64,000 nucleotides of DNA from Butyrivibrio sp. AE3009 (GTDB lineage: Bacteria; Bacillota; Clostridia; Lachnospirales; Lachnospiraceae): positions 186,001 to 250,000 of the forward strand of contig NZ_ATVS01000001.1 in NCBI RefSeq assembly GCF_000420845.1, read 5' to 3'. Positions 1 to 9,719 of the stretch are shown here, one piece after another (positions within the stretch are counted from its first letter, which is position 1; every line of letters begins with the position of its first letter). The notes below the pieces were generated by a model, which did no database searches, had not been told where the DNA came from, and was given only the letters and a program-made list of their open reading frames with translations. The position numbers and the translations under genes were made by a program.

Positions 1-424
1 CTCTCATAACAGATAACTCATATGAAGCATCCCAAAGATACTTAATATTCTCAAGAGCAGCGAATCCGAGTGATGCAGTCACGCAATAAACTACTGCGTC
101 AAAGGTATAATTAAAGGCCTTGTCCTTCCAGGCTGCAATCCTGACTGCCATGAGCTTAACAAACTCCTCGGATAAACCAACCACCAGGAAGTTTGAAATG
201 ATAATATAAAAAATATTCCTGATATTACCATTGAACAAAAGATAAAGAATATTGAATCCGCAATATTCGAATAAGCTTGCGATAGCTGTTGAAAGGACAC
301 CGCATCCAAAAATCTTGGCAAGAACATCCAAAGGCTCTTTTTCTACTTTGTCCTCTTTGTAGATAAACCAAAGAAGCACCGCTGCAGGCAAAACCGCCAG
401 CACGGTCATGACATAATGATCCAT
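1..424 (-). CDS. prsW: PrsW-family intramembrane metalloprotease, partial (C-terminus beyond window)
   Basis: The frame is open from an ATG at 424 to the window edge, giving 141 codons. A GGGAGA ribosome site precedes the ATG. The protein starts with a TM helix, then a charged KEDKVEKEPLD stretch, further TM helices, the EEFVKL motif (EExxK, residues about 89-94) and the segment SLGFAALENI. The order TM-charged loop-EExxK-'GFxxxEN' is diagnostic of the PrsW/RsiW site-1 protease family, integral membrane proteases that can release anti-sigma factors or act on other membrane substrates. The H-containing C-terminal motifs lie outside the window, so catalytic completeness cannot be judged. It lies 80 bases downstream of the EAL protein on the same strand. 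Confidence 0.85.
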   Translation of the reverse strand, partial: MDHYVMTVLAVLPAAVLLWFIYKEDKVEKEPLDVLAKIFGCGVLSTAIASLFEYCGFNILYLLFNGNIRNIFYIIISNFLVVGLSEEFVKLMAVRIAAWKDKAFNYTFDAVVYCVTASLGFAALENIKYLWDASYELSVMR

Positions 425-504
425 AAATTTTCTCCCATCAAAACTATTATTTCTCCTCTTCTCCCCCGTAAACAAAAACATCATACTTCAAAATCTATTA
501 ATAA

Positions 505-2487
505 TCAAAGGTTATTTTCATCTTCTTCAAAATGTTTAACTCCGTCCTCAGAAAATTCCACTCTCTCCCCGTGCCAGAACCGCAGCTGCAGCTCATTTCT
601 GGTCATTGAAGGAGAAATGTAATTACCGCTTAAGCAGTGGGCCGAAAGATCTTTTACGATGTCATATTGTTCCTTGTTATCGATCCTGGAAATAATGACC
701 TTGCTGTTAAACTGATTAAGGAGGCTGACCCTGGTATTAATCAGGATCTTACCGTTCTCATACCCCGTTCCTTCCATGATGTTGCGGACATGGATGATCA
801 TCCCGTCAAAGCCCTTGTTGTAACCTGTTCTGTAGTCCATATACCCGGAGGTATAATTGCCGAGGAACAGCCTGATACCAAGCTTTTTGAAAACATCCAT
901 GATATATTCAAGGGAATCTATACCCATATGCGCATCATGCTCATTGATCTCAAACGCAATAAGGGAAGGATCGATCTTAAATCTCTCCATATTGTCCTTG
1001 ATGGCATCAGCCACCGACTTACTGATGGTCTTGATGGACATAAAATGAATAAGCACAAACTCTATGCGCATATCCGATCTGTCAACGCCGGTGCCCAGGA
1101 ATCTGAATACAGCCTCAATCATCCTGACCTCAAGCTCCTCAATAAATCCCGTTTTATCCGCAACTGCCATGAATTCCTCGGGAGCTATGGCCCCAAGCAC
1201 AGAATCATTAAGAGTAAGAAGAGCCTCTGCGGAAGTGATCTTACCGGTTTTTGCATTGTACATAGGCTGGTACAACACCTTGAAATTTTTCTCGGAGATG
1301 CCTCGTCCAATGGCCTTCTCAATTTCGATCTTGCGAACAAGGAAGTCCAGATCACTTCCAATAAACACACTCTTGTCAGCGCTCTCGATATCGGCCTCCG
1401 CAAGAAGAAAGATATCATCAACGCTGTTAAATTGTCCCGGTGTTTTGGCCGCAAGGATCCTTGCCTTGATCATGGTCGCTCCTTCTCCCACATCAAAACC
1501 CTCATTAAATCTGTTGTTGATAAGCCATGTCATGCTCTCAACTTCCGCATCGCTGATATCCGGACACAGAATATAAAAGCAGGAATCCTCTGCTCTGTAG
1601 ACATCGTATTTGTCATCTATTCCCACAAGGAATACACCAATCTCTCTGATGATGTTCTGGAAATTCTCAAAACCTACGATCTTGCGGTAGCTGTCTGCAT
1701 CGCTTATTCTTACGCAGATGGCCACAAACTCTCTTTTCAGACTGAAGAAATTGTTAAGGTCATACAAAAATGCGTTTCTGTTGTAGGTGCCGCTGACCGA
1801 ATCCACCTTGTCATCGTCCTTTTCGATCATGATCATGATTCCCATAAGGCCTATGGAATCCGCCAGTAACTCGCATACGATCTGGGGATTTAACATCTGT
1901 ATTGCAGTTCCCGTCACAACCAGAAGGGAAAAATAGCTCATTGCCACCCTCTTGACGGTTCCTATGTTTTTCCAATATCTCATAAGAAGATAGAAAGAAA
2001 AAGCAGCATATACCACAGCTACTGCGTATACAACATAAATTCCCGGTCTTCTGACAAACACAAGATTCCCCTCGTGAACAAACATGAAACTAATAAAGGG
2101 ATTGAGTAAAAGCAGTATTTCAAGCACAATAATAGGGAAAACAATAATGACTCTCTGCAGAAACTTTAGCTTGTACATAACTCCGCAGACCAGGATGATA
2201 TAGAACAAAAAAGTTGGTATGAACGCAAAATGTGTAACAAAATACACCAGTTTACATCCATAGCAAATGACGAACTTGGCGTTAAATGCAAGTTCTGAAT
2301 TCTGTGTCAGATATGAAATTATTCCGGTTATGGAATCAATAAAAGTAAGCAGCAAAAGAGTAACAAAAAGGTTGCTCCTGGCACTCCTTTTGTTTCGCAT
2401 CAAAAGTGTGTAAAAAACACAGGTCAGACTTATAATTGCTGCGGCAATCCTGAATGCCAGACTGCCGTATCCACTGGTATCCATCAT
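505..2487 (-). CDS. Membrane protein with degenerate GGDEF and degenerate EAL domains
   Basis: 660 aa. About seven TM helices lie in residues 8-225 (7TM/histidine-kinase-like N-terminus). A GGDEF-like domain follows at 235-375, with the signature replaced by YRAEDSCF near 298, then an EAL domain at 390-635. The EAL tripeptide itself is present (421-423). However, the usual INLS asparagine motif is LIHFMS, the DDFGTG metal motif is LGNYTSG, and the lysine motif is MIIHVRN, so phosphodiesterase activity is unlikely; a sensor or c-di-GMP-binding role is inferred. It shares architecture and sequence with the first 640 residues of the hybrid kinase at 3269-7081 and looks like its paralogue. It follows the double-receiver gene by 12 bases, suggesting a phosphorelay operon. 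Confidence 0.85.
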   Translation of the reverse strand: MMDTSGYGSLAFRIAAAIISLTCVFYTLLMRNKRSARSNLFVTLLLLTFIDSITGIISYLTQNSELAFNAKFVICYGCKLVYFVTHFAFIPTFLFYIILVCGVMYKLKFLQRVIIVFPIIVLEILLLLNPFISFMFVHEGNLVFVRRPGIYVVYAVAVVYAAFSFYLLMRYWKNIGTVKRVAMSYFSLLVVTGTAIQMLNPQIVCELLADSIGLMGIMIMIEKDDDKVDSVSGTYNRNAFLYDLNNFFSLKREFVAICVRISDADSYRKIVGFENFQNIIREIGVFLVGIDDKYDVYRAEDSCFYILCPDISDAEVESMTWLINNRFNEGFDVGEGATMIKARILAAKTPGQFNSVDDIFLLAEADIESADKSVFIGSDLDFLVRKIEIEKAIGRGISEKNFKVLYQPMYNAKTGKITSAEALLTLNDSVLGAIAPEEFMAVADKTGFIEELEVRMIEAVFRFLGTGVDRSDMRIEFVLIHFMSIKTISKSVADAIKDNMERFKIDPSLIAFEINEHDAHMGIDSLEYIMDVFKKLGIRLFLGNYTSGYMDYRTGYNKGFDGMIIHVRNIMEGTGYENGKILINTRVSLLNQFNSKVIISRIDNKEQYDIVKDLSAHCLSGNYISPSMTRNELQLRFWHGERVEFSEDGVKHFEEDENNL

Positions 2488-2499
2488 ATCTTTTTACTC

Positions 2500-3264
2500 T
2501 CAATACGCTTTATTTTTGCTTTTGAAGAAAACATCAAGGGTCTGAAGAAGCTTGTCCTTACTGATAGTCTTAAGCAGGTAGTCCGCAGGTTTCAGTGAGA
2601 TAACGTTGGTAACGCTGTCCCTGTCATTTTTGCCCGTAAGAAACATAACCGGGGTAGAGCTGGAAAAAGACTCGCTCCTTAGCATCTCCATTACCTTGGG
2701 GCCGTCCAGCACAGGCATATCGTAATCAAGGAGAATAAGATCCGCCTTGTTGGTAGCAAGCCAAGCCACAGCCTGGGTTCCGGAATTGGCCATGCCCACT
2801 CTGTAGGTATCCTTGAGCCACTCTCTTATCATCTGAATATAGGTAGGATCGTCATCAACGATAAGTATGCTCTTTCTTCTTGCCAGCTCGAACTCCTCGT
2901 CAGTGGCAGTAGCAACCTTATTTATAAGATCCGCCATATCAAGAGGCCTTGTAACCTCGAAGGCTATATCCTCCTTCGGGACGAACTTATGCACCAGGTC
3001 GAAGGCATCCTTGTCGCCTATTATGAGCATTATCATGTTTTCCTCGATGCACAGATCCTTGAAATAGACCATTGCATCCTTATGCTCCTCGAAATCCTGA
3101 TCCGTATACAGAACTATCAGATCCGCATCATTCTTTTTGATGGCCAGCTCCGACAGTGCATAGGAAGAATCCGTCACCTCGAATCTATTGCTCAAAAGAG
3201 CATTCTTGATGGCGTTTACCAAAAAAGTTTCTTCATTTCTCACAAGCAGAATCTTTTTCTTCAT
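2500..3264 (-). CDS. Response regulator with two receiver domains, no output domain
   Basis: 254 aa, with GAGGAG at a good distance from the ATG. The first receiver-like domain (3-118) is degenerate: the acidic pocket reads VRNEE and the terminal lysine position is R (VTRP). The second (131-250) is complete: D137-D139 acidic cluster, phospho-acceptor D180 in LILLDYDMP, T210 in MFLTG, and K232. There is no DNA-binding or enzymatic output domain, as in relay or adaptor regulators. It starts immediately after the hybrid kinase stop at 3269 and precedes the EAL-like gene, so it probably receives phosphate from the HPt of that kinase and passes the signal by protein contact (inference). Confidence 0.88.
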   Translation of the reverse strand: MKKKILLVRNEETFLVNAIKNALLSNRFEVTDSSYALSELAIKKNDADLIVLYTDQDFEEHKDAMVYFKDLCIEENMIMLIIGDKDAFDLVHKFVPKEDIAFEVTRPLDMADLINKVATATDEEFELARRKSILIVDDDPTYIQMIREWLKDTYRVGMANSGTQAVAWLATNKADLILLDYDMPVLDGPKVMEMLRSESFSSSTPVMFLTGKNDRDSVTNVISLKPADYLLKTISKDKLLQTLDVFFKSKNKAY

Positions 3265-3268
3265 GTCA

Positions 3269-6200
3269 TTACTCCTCTATGTTCAAACGCTGCGATGCAA
3301 CACTTTGTATCTGCTCCCAGGAAAGCTTGTAGGAAAGCTCTCCTATCCTGGCTATGGCCTTGGCATCATCAGGCGGCAGCTTGTATATCTTGATTGAATC
3401 CAGAACAAACTGAAGGGTGTCATAGTCAAAGCTCTTACTAACTTCGATTATGGTGCTGTAGGCATCCCTTAGCTGTGCCTTTGAAATAGGCGGCTTGTCA
3501 TCCTCGTCCTCATCCTTGTCGCCTGCGATCTCCGGGATCTCCGACAGGGAATACTTCACTATGGAGAACAGGTTAAGGAGTTCGTTCTGATGAAGTTCAA
3601 TGGTTTCAATGTCACCCGCATTACCGGCATCCTCCATCTCTTTTGCAAGGAGCGAGAGCTTCATGGCGCCTATGGTTCTGCTGGTGCTCTTAAGAGAATG
3701 AACATAGCTTGTGTAGTCCTTCCAGTTCTTCTCCTCATAAGTGGTCTCAATGTTTCTCTGTGCCATATCGGAGGACTCGTAATACACCTTCAATATGCTA
3801 AGATAACTGTCAACACTTCCGCAGTTCTTAAGTCCCTCCGAAGGATCGATCTCTTCAAGTTTATCCATCCAGTCGGGCCTTTCCTCCGGAGCGACTTCCG
3901 GAGTCTTCTGCGTTTGTGCCGTATCAGTCTCTTCTCCGTCAGCAAGTTCTTCCCGGGTCATAATGAGCTTATCCTTTGGAAGGAACCTGATAAGGCATTC
4001 CTCCAGTTTCTCGCTCTCAATGGGCTTACTCAGGTAATCGTCAAAGCCCTCCTTCATGAAGTTCTCCTTGGCACCTGTTATGGCGTTGGCGGTAAGAACC
4101 ACCACAGGAGTATTCAGGTTGGGGCTCTCTGTATCTGCCTTCATGGCTGCCAGAGTCTCTATGCCGTCCATCTCAGGCATTCGATAATCCAGGAAAATAA
4201 GGTCATATTTCTTTTTATGCTGCTTCTCCAGACATTCCGCGCCGCTTCTGGCGGTGGATATCTTGAGCTTTGTGGGCTTTAGGAGTTCTCTTATGACAAC
4301 GTGATTCATTGGCGTATCGTCCACCACAAGAACCTTTGCCTCCGGCGCTGTGAAGCTCTCCTTGTACTTCTTCTTTTCCTTGGAAGCCTCGCTTAGTTTC
4401 TGCCTGAAATCTCCGATCCTGGCATCTCCCACCACTTTCTGAGGAAGGATCATGGAAAAAGTGGAACCCTTGCCATATTCACTCTTAACGCTGATGGAGC
4501 CTCCCATAAGCTGCAGCAGACTGTTCGTAATGGCAAGTCCAAGTCCGCTTCCTTCCACGGTCTTATTCTTTTCCATATCAAGTCTCTTGAACTTATCAAA
4601 GAGATTCTCAAGATCCTCTTCCTTGATGCCCATACCCGTATCGGTGACATCCATCCTGAGCTGAATACTACCATCAAAGCCTTCATCTCCGGTTACGGTC
4701 AGTGTTACTGTGCCCTCCTTGGTATACTTGATGGCATTGTTGAGGATGTTGACTATGATCTGCCTAAGTCTCATCTCATCGCCAAACAACGTATTGGGCA
4801 GGTTCTTATCTATATCAAAAATCAGCTTAAGGACCTTTTGCTCCGCCTTGATGTGAACCATGTTATAGACATCGTTAAGTACCGAGCTGAAATCATATTC
4901 CGCCTCGGTTATCTCCATACTTCCCGCTTCGATCTTGGAGAAGTCCAGTATGTCATTTATAAGGGACAAAAGAGTTCTGCCTGCTCCCTCGATGTTCTGG
5001 GCATATTCTAATATCTTCTCGTCCTTGCACTCTCTTAAGATGACCTCGTTCATGCCAAGTACGGCATTGATAGGGGTTCTGATCTCATGGGACATATTTG
5101 CAAGGAAATTACTCTTGGCTTCGTTGGCTGCCTTCGCCCTTCTCTCCTCCATGCGAGCCATCTCTGTTGCGCGTAGGATGGCGATAAACTCATTTTTGCT
5201 GACCTGTTGAGAGAAATACTCACCTGTCAGATAGTCCGCCCCTGCTATATCCGCAAGATCAAGAAGCTCCTGGTTGTCCACATTCTGAAGGATCACCTTC
5301 TTGCCCATCTGATGCATCATCTTAAGTCTGTTTTCTATAATAATGCGGCTCTGCTCCATCTGGTTGGATTTTTCCAAAAGATCCGCACTTATCTTCACAC
5401 CCTCAAACATAAGCTGGGATGCGCTCTGCATGCTAAAGAATCCTGTGCCGTAATCATCCATTAAAAACCTGATGCCGTCCCAGGCAAGTTCTGACATAAT
5501 GATTCCCAGAACGTTCTGATCCGCTGTGGCGGAGGCCTCCGTCACTTCAAAAACTATCTGCGAGGGCCTTACCCCGAACTTACTGAGCAAAGACCTGACC
5601 CTCACAATAAAATCCGACTGAATAACCTGCGCCGAGGAAAGTCCAAGGCTTATGAATTCAAGACCCATCTCCTCTGCAATACCGCCTCCGAGGAAGTACA
5701 GTACTTCCTCAAGAGCAAACCATCCGAGCTTTTCTATAATACCTGTCTGCTCGGCAATAGGCATAAACTCCTCTTCCGCGATGTTTCCGAGTTCCTTATC
5801 CACGAACTGAAGCTTGGCCTGAGCACCGCAGATACTAAGCTCGCTCCTGGTATATATGGGCTTGTAATATATCCTGAAGCCGTCGTTCTGGATTCCTCTT
5901 CTGACAGCCTTTTCCACATCAGCTCTTCTTAACAGGAAGTCAAGGTCGTGTCCCCTTAGCACTTTGTCCGACTCAGTTTCCATGGTTGTATCCGACAGAA
6001 GGAACAGATGCTCAATACTTCCAAATTCTTCCGGAGATCTGGCCTGCAGAATCAAGGCCTTAAGTTTGACACTGGTGGATCCGTGGATCCATTCGTCGCC
6101 AAACCTCTGCAGTATCATCTGAGAAATATGATCGGCTCTTTCCCTGTCTACCGCCTGGCACACAACAAAAAAACAGTTGATATCGGCTCTGTACACATCT

Positions 6201-7081
6201 GTCCCCGGTTCAACAGTTGTCAAAAAAGAAACTACCACCGACAAAAGGCTCTCAAATTCCTCGTAGCCCGTTATTTTTCTGTAAACATCAGCATTTCTAA
6301 TATGAACTGCGAAAGTCGTAAAATTCCTGCCGTATTTGAAGTAGCTACCGGTATCCTGGATAAAAACGTTACGGGTATAGGCCTTGGTGGCGGAATCCAT
6401 CTTCTCGTCGTCATTTTCCAGCATTATCATAAGTCCCATAAGACCTATGGCTTCGCACATAAGCTCACATCTGATATTGAAATTCACCATCTGAATAATG
6501 GTGCCCAGAATAACCAGCACGAAGAAATATATCACTGCTATTCTGTTGAGATTATTAAGGCTTTTCCAATAGACAAAGAGAGCCGCTATTGCAAAAAGCA
6601 CATAGAATGCGCTGACCGCATAAGCGATATATACTCCGGCCTGCCTGTGAAATGCCAGGTTTTTGTCCACAGTATAGACCAGATGAAAGACGGGATTGGT
6701 GGCTACCATTGCTTCCATGATTGCAAAAGGCAGTGCCAGCATTCTTCTGCTTTTTTTGGAAAATCTGTATCCGACATTGCATACAGCAAGAATATACAGC
6801 GCAAAAATGGCTGCTATAGCGAAATGTGTAAAGAAATACACAAATTGAAGCAGATGAAAAATAAAAAACCTTGTGGCAAACGGAATATCTGCGGTCCTTA
6901 TCGGGTCACCAAATATACCTGTGATGGCATCAACAGCAACAATAACGAGGATCCAGAGGAAAATCGTGTTCTTCGTCCTCATTCTGTTCTTCATCAGAAT
7001 AGTATAAAAAATACAGGTAACACTGATAATTACAGCAGCAAGATTAAAGGTTAAGTTCCCAAAGTTCTGAACACTGTCCAT
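3269..7081 (-). CDS. Hybrid histidine kinase: 7TM, degenerate GGDEF-EAL, HisKA-HATPase, receiver, HPt
   Basis: 1270 aa. Domain order: about seven TM helices (8-222); GGDEF-like (230-375, signature degenerated to YRADINCF); EAL-like (385-635); HisKA with H665 in NMSHEIRTP; HATPase with N781/N782, DTGMG near 814 and GSGLGLA at 844-850; receiver with D921-D922, D965 (LIFLDYRMPE), T997 and K1019; HPt with H1128 in YVHSLKST. The EAL domain lacks the EAL glutamate (GAQAKLQF) and the catalytic asparagine (LGLSSAQ) but keeps DDYGTG, so it is more likely a regulatory ligand domain than an enzyme. All relay residues are present, so a full His-Asp-His relay is predicted, with the next protein in the operon as a likely Asp acceptor. 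AAGGTG precedes the start. Confidence 0.9.
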   Translation of the reverse strand: MDSVQNFGNLTFNLAAVIISVTCIFYTILMKNRMRTKNTIFLWILVIVAVDAITGIFGDPIRTADIPFATRFFIFHLLQFVYFFTHFAIAAIFALYILAVCNVGYRFSKKSRRMLALPFAIMEAMVATNPVFHLVYTVDKNLAFHRQAGVYIAYAVSAFYVLFAIAALFVYWKSLNNLNRIAVIYFFVLVILGTIIQMVNFNIRCELMCEAIGLMGLMIMLENDDEKMDSATKAYTRNVFIQDTGSYFKYGRNFTTFAVHIRNADVYRKITGYEEFESLLSVVVSFLTTVEPGTDVYRADINCFFVVCQAVDRERADHISQMILQRFGDEWIHGSTSVKLKALILQARSPEEFGSIEHLFLLSDTTMETESDKVLRGHDLDFLLRRADVEKAVRRGIQNDGFRIYYKPIYTRSELSICGAQAKLQFVDKELGNIAEEEFMPIAEQTGIIEKLGWFALEEVLYFLGGGIAEEMGLEFISLGLSSAQVIQSDFIVRVRSLLSKFGVRPSQIVFEVTEASATADQNVLGIIMSELAWDGIRFLMDDYGTGFFSMQSASQLMFEGVKISADLLEKSNQMEQSRIIIENRLKMMHQMGKKVILQNVDNQELLDLADIAGADYLTGEYFSQQVSKNEFIAILRATEMARMEERRAKAANEAKSNFLANMSHEIRTPINAVLGMNEVILRECKDEKILEYAQNIEGAGRTLLSLINDILDFSKIEAGSMEITEAEYDFSSVLNDVYNMVHIKAEQKVLKLIFDIDKNLPNTLFGDEMRLRQIIVNILNNAIKYTKEGTVTLTVTGDEGFDGSIQLRMDVTDTGMGIKEEDLENLFDKFKRLDMEKNKTVEGSGLGLAITNSLLQLMGGSISVKSEYGKGSTFSMILPQKVVGDARIGDFRQKLSEASKEKKKYKESFTAPEAKVLVVDDTPMNHVVIRELLKPTKLKISTARSGAECLEKQHKKKYDLIFLDYRMPEMDGIETLAAMKADTESPNLNTPVVVLTANAITGAKENFMKEGFDDYLSKPIESEKLEECLIRFLPKDKLIMTREELADGEETDTAQTQKTPEVAPEERPDWMDKLEEIDPSEGLKNCGSVDSYLSILKVYYESSDMAQRNIETTYEEKNWKDYTSYVHSLKSTSRTIGAMKLSLLAKEMEDAGNAGDIETIELHQNELLNLFSIVKYSLSEIPEIAGDKDEDEDDKPPISKAQLRDAYSTIIEVSKSFDYDTLQFVLDSIKIYKLPPDDAKAIARIGELSYKLSWEQIQSVASQRLNIEE

Positions 7082-7117
7082 AAAAACACCTTAAGATCAG
7101 GAAGTTTACCCTTCCTC

Positions 7118-8344
7118 TCATCCCTGAGGAATCAGATCGCGATACCACTTGAGGGCATTTAGATATGCCTCATATACCTTATCCATGTCCATATTGCCCA
7201 CAACCATAAGCCTGGATACTTCCGTCCAATCCGCATCCTCATATCTTTTGATGAAATCAAGGACAGGTGCAAATTCACCCTTTCCTTCCAGAAGGGCATC
7301 TTTGACGTTCTTGGATACCTGTACCATACTCAGTGCTTCTTCCATGGTTTTTTCCAGCATAATATCAAGAGCTGAAAACAGTCCCATAATGAACAGTTCC
7401 TGCGCCATCATGGCAAGCTCAAAGCTCTCTGCCAGGTTTTCAGCAAATTTAGCTCTTATCATTACAAGTCTTGTGATCTCACTGGGCTTGTCAGCGCACA
7501 GCTCCTTGGTAACGGCGGTATTGATCCATCTCTTGAGTTCCCTCTGTCCCAGCATTGCTGCCGCGTGACGGATGGATGTGATCTCAGAATTAAGTGCCAT
7601 TCTGTTAACCATCTCAAGAAGTGAGATAACAAGCGCAGGATCCTTGCCGATAACATCGGCAGCATCCGTAAGATCAAAGTCAGGTGCATTAACAACATTT
7701 AAAAGCTCAATATAGTTAACCTTAAGAGGATTGACCTCGGTCTCGGAGTCCTTGACAGGCATTCTGAAAAAGCTGCCTTCGTACAGATCGTACCCTCCGT
7801 CATCCTTGAGTTCCTTGTAATCCTCCTGGGAATCAACGTTGACAGCGCACAGCTTGATGCCCGGATAAACTTTGTTGAAGTACATTCTTGCCTTGGACAC
7901 ATCGATCTTCACATGATCCAGCAAGATATAATCACACTTACTGAGGATATTCTTATATGCTTCGAAACTGCTGATGGGGAGTTTTCTGATAGCCAGCTTG
8001 TAGCCCTGTTCCTTGAGTTCTCTTACTCTTTTGACATAGGTTTCTTCAGGTGTGATGGTGTTATCCATCAAAAGCACTACCTTATTTGCCGGCACTGTAC
8101 ACTGAAGGGATATTTCCGCAAATATTGAAAACTGATTGATGGGAACGAAGACTTCTTTTCCTCCGGACAAAGTGGCTACGCCCATGCTGCTGACAACCTC
8201 CAGTTCATGGACTGTTCCGGCTCCGTCATATCTGGCGGTACCTTCATAATTCGGATTCAGAAAGTGGTTTTCCTTTCGCGCAAAAACAGAATATGCGCAT
8301 ACAGACATATTGGCGTCGAACAAAGGAATAAGTGTAGCCAGCAT
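7118..8344 (-). CDS. EAL plus HDOD (YuxH-like) signalling protein
   Basis: 408 aa. The ATG at 8344 is chosen over one 13 codons upstream because AAAGGAGA lies at ideal distance before it. Residues about 1-195 are a divergent EAL domain (start MLATLIPLFDANM, KIDVSK near the lysine motif, C-terminal DLYEGSFFRMP resembling the QG-F-F end of EAL domains). Residues about 200-400 are an HDOD domain (LLNVVN, DPALVISLLEMVN, IRHAAAMLGQRELKRW). The family is found throughout Firmicutes and proteobacteria as scaffold-like signalling proteins; EAL catalytic residues appear mostly lost. It sits upstream of the hybrid kinase (37-base gap) and is probably part of that signalling locus. Confidence 0.85.
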   Translation of the reverse strand: MLATLIPLFDANMSVCAYSVFARKENHFLNPNYEGTARYDGAGTVHELEVVSSMGVATLSGGKEVFVPINQFSIFAEISLQCTVPANKVVLLMDNTITPEETYVKRVRELKEQGYKLAIRKLPISSFEAYKNILSKCDYILLDHVKIDVSKARMYFNKVYPGIKLCAVNVDSQEDYKELKDDGGYDLYEGSFFRMPVKDSETEVNPLKVNYIELLNVVNAPDFDLTDAADVIGKDPALVISLLEMVNRMALNSEITSIRHAAAMLGQRELKRWINTAVTKELCADKPSEITRLVMIRAKFAENLAESFELAMMAQELFIMGLFSALDIMLEKTMEEALSMVQVSKNVKDALLEGKGEFAPVLDFIKRYEDADWTEVSRLMVVGNMDMDKVYEAYLNALKWYRDLIPQG

Positions 8345-8576
8345 AAAAAGTCTCCTTTCAGGTGCATAAAGACATACTCCCACTCAAGTATATTTTAGCA
8401 AAATTAAACGGGTAATTATATTATATTTTTATAAAATTCCGCTAATTATTATCACTATACCGATAGTCACAAAAAATAGGCGCAAATCCGCTCATAACCG
8501 CTAAATATGTGTTATCATAGACATAGAATATTTTCACAAGAGTTCTTTTAAAAAAAGTAACAGGGGGAAACTAAAT
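8345..8576. promoter_or_regulatory. Divergent intergenic region between HDOD gene and glgC
   Basis: 232 AT-rich bases must carry promoters for both directions. Several TATAAT-like boxes are visible (for example in the 8415-8440 stretch on the minus strand and around 8520 on the plus strand), but no clear -35/-10 pair could be assigned. The glgC ribosome site is CAGGGGGAAAC. Confidence 0.4.
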
Positions 8577-9719
8577 ATGGCTCAAGTTGAAATGTTAGCC
8601 ATGATTCTGGCAGGCGGTCGTGGCAGCAGGTTGAAAGACCTGACTACAAAAGTGGCCAAGCCCGCAGTTTTCTATGGCGGGAAATACCGTATAATCGACT
8701 TTCCACTTAGTAACTGTGCCAACAGCGGCATCAATGTAATCGGTGTGCTCACGCAGTACGAATCCGTTCTCTTAAACAGCTATGTTGCTCAGGACGGACG
8801 TTGGGGGCTCGACTCCAAGGACAGCGGCGTATATGTTCTTACTCCCCGCGAAAAAGCCGATGAGGGGCTTGATGTCTATCGCGGAACCGCTGATGCAATA
8901 TCTCAGAATATCGATTTTATCGATAACTACAATCCCGAGTATCTTCTTATTCTTTCGGGAGATCACATCTACAAAATGAATTACGAAAAGATGCTTGCCT
9001 ACCACAAGGAAATGGGCGCCGACGCTACCATTGCCGTTCGTCCCGTGCCCATGAAGGAAGCCAGTCGTTTCGGTATCATGAATACCGATGGCAAGGGCAA
9101 GATCGTAGAGTTTGAAGAAAAGCCCGCCAAGCCCAAGAGCAATCTGGCATCAATGGGTATCTATATCTTCAACTGGAAGAATCTTCGCAAGATGCTTGTT
9201 GCTGATATGAATAATCCTGACTCCGATCACGATTTCGGTAAGAATATCATCCCCAGGATGCTTGGCGAAGGTAAGAAGCTTGTTGCCTATGAGTTCTCCG
9301 GCTACTGGAAGGATGTGGGAACCATCGACTCCCTTTGGGAAGCTAACATGGATCTTCTGGATCCCAAGAACGAGCTCAATCTTAACGACTCCTCCTGGCT
9401 TATCTACACCGAGGATGTGTCCACTCTTCCTCAGTACATCGGAAAAGATGCCAAGGTTAAACATGCCTATATCACTCAAGGCGTTCGCGTTGAAGGTCAG
9501 GTTACCAATTCAGTTCTCTTTACCGGCGCTGTAGTGGCTCCCGGAGCGAAGGTTACCGATTCCGTACTCATGCCCGGCGTAGTCGTTGAAGAAGGCGCTG
9601 TGGTCACAAGAGCACTTGTGGCAGAGAATGTAAGAATAGGCGCCAAGGCCAAGGTCGGTCAGCGAAACAGTGAGAACATTCTGCTTGTTGCAAAAAATGT
9701 GAAAGGAGGTAACAAATAA
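8577..9719 (+). CDS. glgC: Glucose-1-phosphate adenylyltransferase, catalytic subunit
   Basis: 380 aa, usual length. It makes ADP-glucose from ATP and glucose-1-phosphate, the committed step of bacterial glycogen synthesis. The N-terminal nucleotide loop [15 protein letters not shown] is intact. [13 protein letters not shown] supplies the metal and sugar region, [10 protein letters not shown] and [12 protein letters not shown] are the usual substrate motifs, and the C-terminus (about 285-380) is a left-handed beta-helix with repeated V-T-S/V-L hexapeptides. It overlaps glgD by one base (TAATG), indicating translational coupling. Some Firmicutes use a GlgC/GlgD heteromer, and this arrangement fits that. 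Confidence 0.97.
   Translation: MAQVEMLAMILAGGRGSRLKDLTTKVAKPAVFYGGKYRIIDFPLSNCANSGINVIGVLTQYESVLLNSYVAQDGRWGLDSKDSGVYVLTPREKADEGLDVYRGTADAISQNIDFIDNYNPEYLLILSGDHIYKMNYEKMLAYHKEMGADATIAVRPVPMKEASRFGIMNTDGKGKIVEFEEKPAKPKSNLASMGIYIFNWKNLRKMLVADMNNPDSDHDFGKNIIPRMLGEGKKLVAYEFSGYWKDVGTIDSLWEANMDLLDPKNELNLNDSSWLIYTEDVSTLPQYIGKDAKVKHAYITQGVRVEGQVTNSVLFTGAVVAPGAKVTDSVLMPGVVVEEGAVVTRALVAENVRIGAKAKVGQRNSENILLVAKNVKGGNK

Noticed and set aside
637-1869. 410-codon open reading frame on the plus strand
   Set aside because: It lies wholly antisense to the EAL-like gene, has no family-like motif or ribosome site, and its length follows from codon bias of the true gene.
6008-7054. 348-codon open reading frame on the plus strand
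   Set aside because: Antisense to the membrane and sensor part of the hybrid kinase; composition (many C, H, I, K without pattern) is unlike a protein family.
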